NCBI RefSeq assembly: GCF_013389455.1
Contig: NZ_CP058278.1
Location: forward strand, 3,224,001-3,288,000
DNA length: 64,000 bases
Source: Flavobacterium inviolabile
GTDB lineage: Bacteria > Bacteroidota > Bacteroidia > Flavobacteriales > Flavobacteriaceae
Direction: 5' to 3'
The first letter of the stretch is position 1, and every line of letters begins with the position of its first letter. Of the stretch, positions 63,645 through 64,000 are shown piece after piece. Position numbers and translations under genes: made by a program. The notes beneath the pieces were generated by a model. The model saw only the letters and a list, made by a program, of their open reading frames with translations. It was not told where the DNA came from and searched no databases.

Positions 63645-64000
63645 ATGAAGAAAATTATAGCGCTGTTCTCCGTAATAGCATTTGTTTATTCCTGTGGTGT
63701 CAAACAAACCCAAAGCATGATCAGCGAAGGCGATTATGACGGTGCTATTAACCGCGCTATCGAAGGACTGAGCAATAACAAAAATGCCAAAGGTAAACAA
63801 GATTATGTCTATTTACTGGAAGAAGCGTTTGCCAAAGCCAAAGAACGTGATTTACGGACTATCGATTTACTGATAAAAGATGCCAATCCTTCCAAACTGG
63901 AAAAACTGTACAATACCTATTTGCAGCTTAACAACCGCCAGGAACGCATCCGCCCGCTATTGCCTTTGCAGTTGCTGAAAGAAAAACGCAATGCCCTTTT
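63645..64000 (+). CDS. Lipoprotein with helical repeats, 5' part (3' end outside window)
   Basis: An ATG frame runs off the right edge after about 118 codons. The type II signal peptide ends at FVYSC (Cys17). The visible part (ISEGDYDGAINRAIEGLS, then YLLEEAFAKAKERDL) looks like TPR-type helices. It probably sits in the outer or inner membrane facing the periplasm. The family cannot be decided from this part. Confidence 0.78.
   Translation, partial: MKKIIALFSVIAFVYSCGVKQTQSMISEGDYDGAINRAIEGLSNNKNAKGKQDYVYLLEEAFAKAKERDLRTIDLLIKDANPSKLEKLYNTYLQLNNRQERIRPLLPLQLLKEKRNAL

Noticed and set aside
1..64000. Mobile element, prophage, defence island or biosynthetic cluster
   Set aside because: No transposase, integrase, terminal repeats, phage genes, nuclease-defence modules or multi-enzyme clusters were seen.

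Overview
The window looks like core chromosome of a Flavobacterium-like member of the Bacteroidetes (family Flavobacteriaceae). The evidence is AT-rich intergenic DNA, a bacillithiol gene (bshA), two Type IX secretion cargo proteins (one type A and one type B sorting domain), a Rho factor with a long disordered insert, many lipoproteins, no strong Shine-Dalgarno sites, and many copies of the Bacteroidetes -7 promoter element TAnnTTTG. I see no rRNA, tRNA, CRISPR array, prophage, transposase or integrase. Strand use changes often, and most convergent gene pairs are separated by intrinsic terminators.

Layout. 1-1734: 3' end of mutS2, a DCC thiol-oxidoreductase gene and a 47-residue membrane protein. 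1777-6244: a T9SS-secreted protein, aroC, an LpxH-like phosphoesterase, a lipoprotein and an outer-membrane barrel protein. 6280-15828 (minus): a long co-directional block of amidase, MCE/MlaD protein, membrane 4Fe-4S protein, CCG-domain protein, a conserved unknown, a GH3/beta-lactamase fusion, a DUF1801 protein and bshA. 15901-22256: lptD, ridA, mgsA, a GlcNAc-kinase-like gene and an amino-acid permease. 22521-25189: a peroxiredoxin-thioredoxin-DUF6952 operon and sucC. 25241-31497: DUF4269 and DUF1456 genes, a TerB-like gene, uvrB and valS. 31799-42006: a DUF1573 protein, an aspartyl protease with PDZ domain, an aminotransferase, a 2091-residue repeat adhesin and a small secreted protein. 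42178-48083: folE, cysS, yidD, lgt, rho and a DUF4293 gene. 48277-55718: a two-component operon with an unknown 93-residue protein between regulator and kinase, a YfcE-type phosphoesterase, truA, an ABC exporter and lpdA. 55920-64000: a lipoprotein with a duplicated DUF4377 domain, a second aspartyl protease, an acetyltransferase, a Crp-like regulator with an AhpD-like gene, a secreted unknown, glyA, fahA and the start of another lipoprotein.

The genes are mainly housekeeping (translation, DNA repair, cofactors, central metabolism) mixed with envelope biogenesis (lptD, LpxH-like, lgt, MCE, amidase, GH3) and redox defence (bshA, peroxiredoxin, AhpD-like). No clear new defence or biosynthetic system is present. 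The least explained items are the 93-residue protein in the two-component operon, the two single-chain double-D(T/S)G proteases, the envelope/Fe-S block and the giant adhesin. Several starts were moved from the longest open frame because a promoter -7 element or a terminator lies over the longer start. TTG is the likely start codon of at least five genes.
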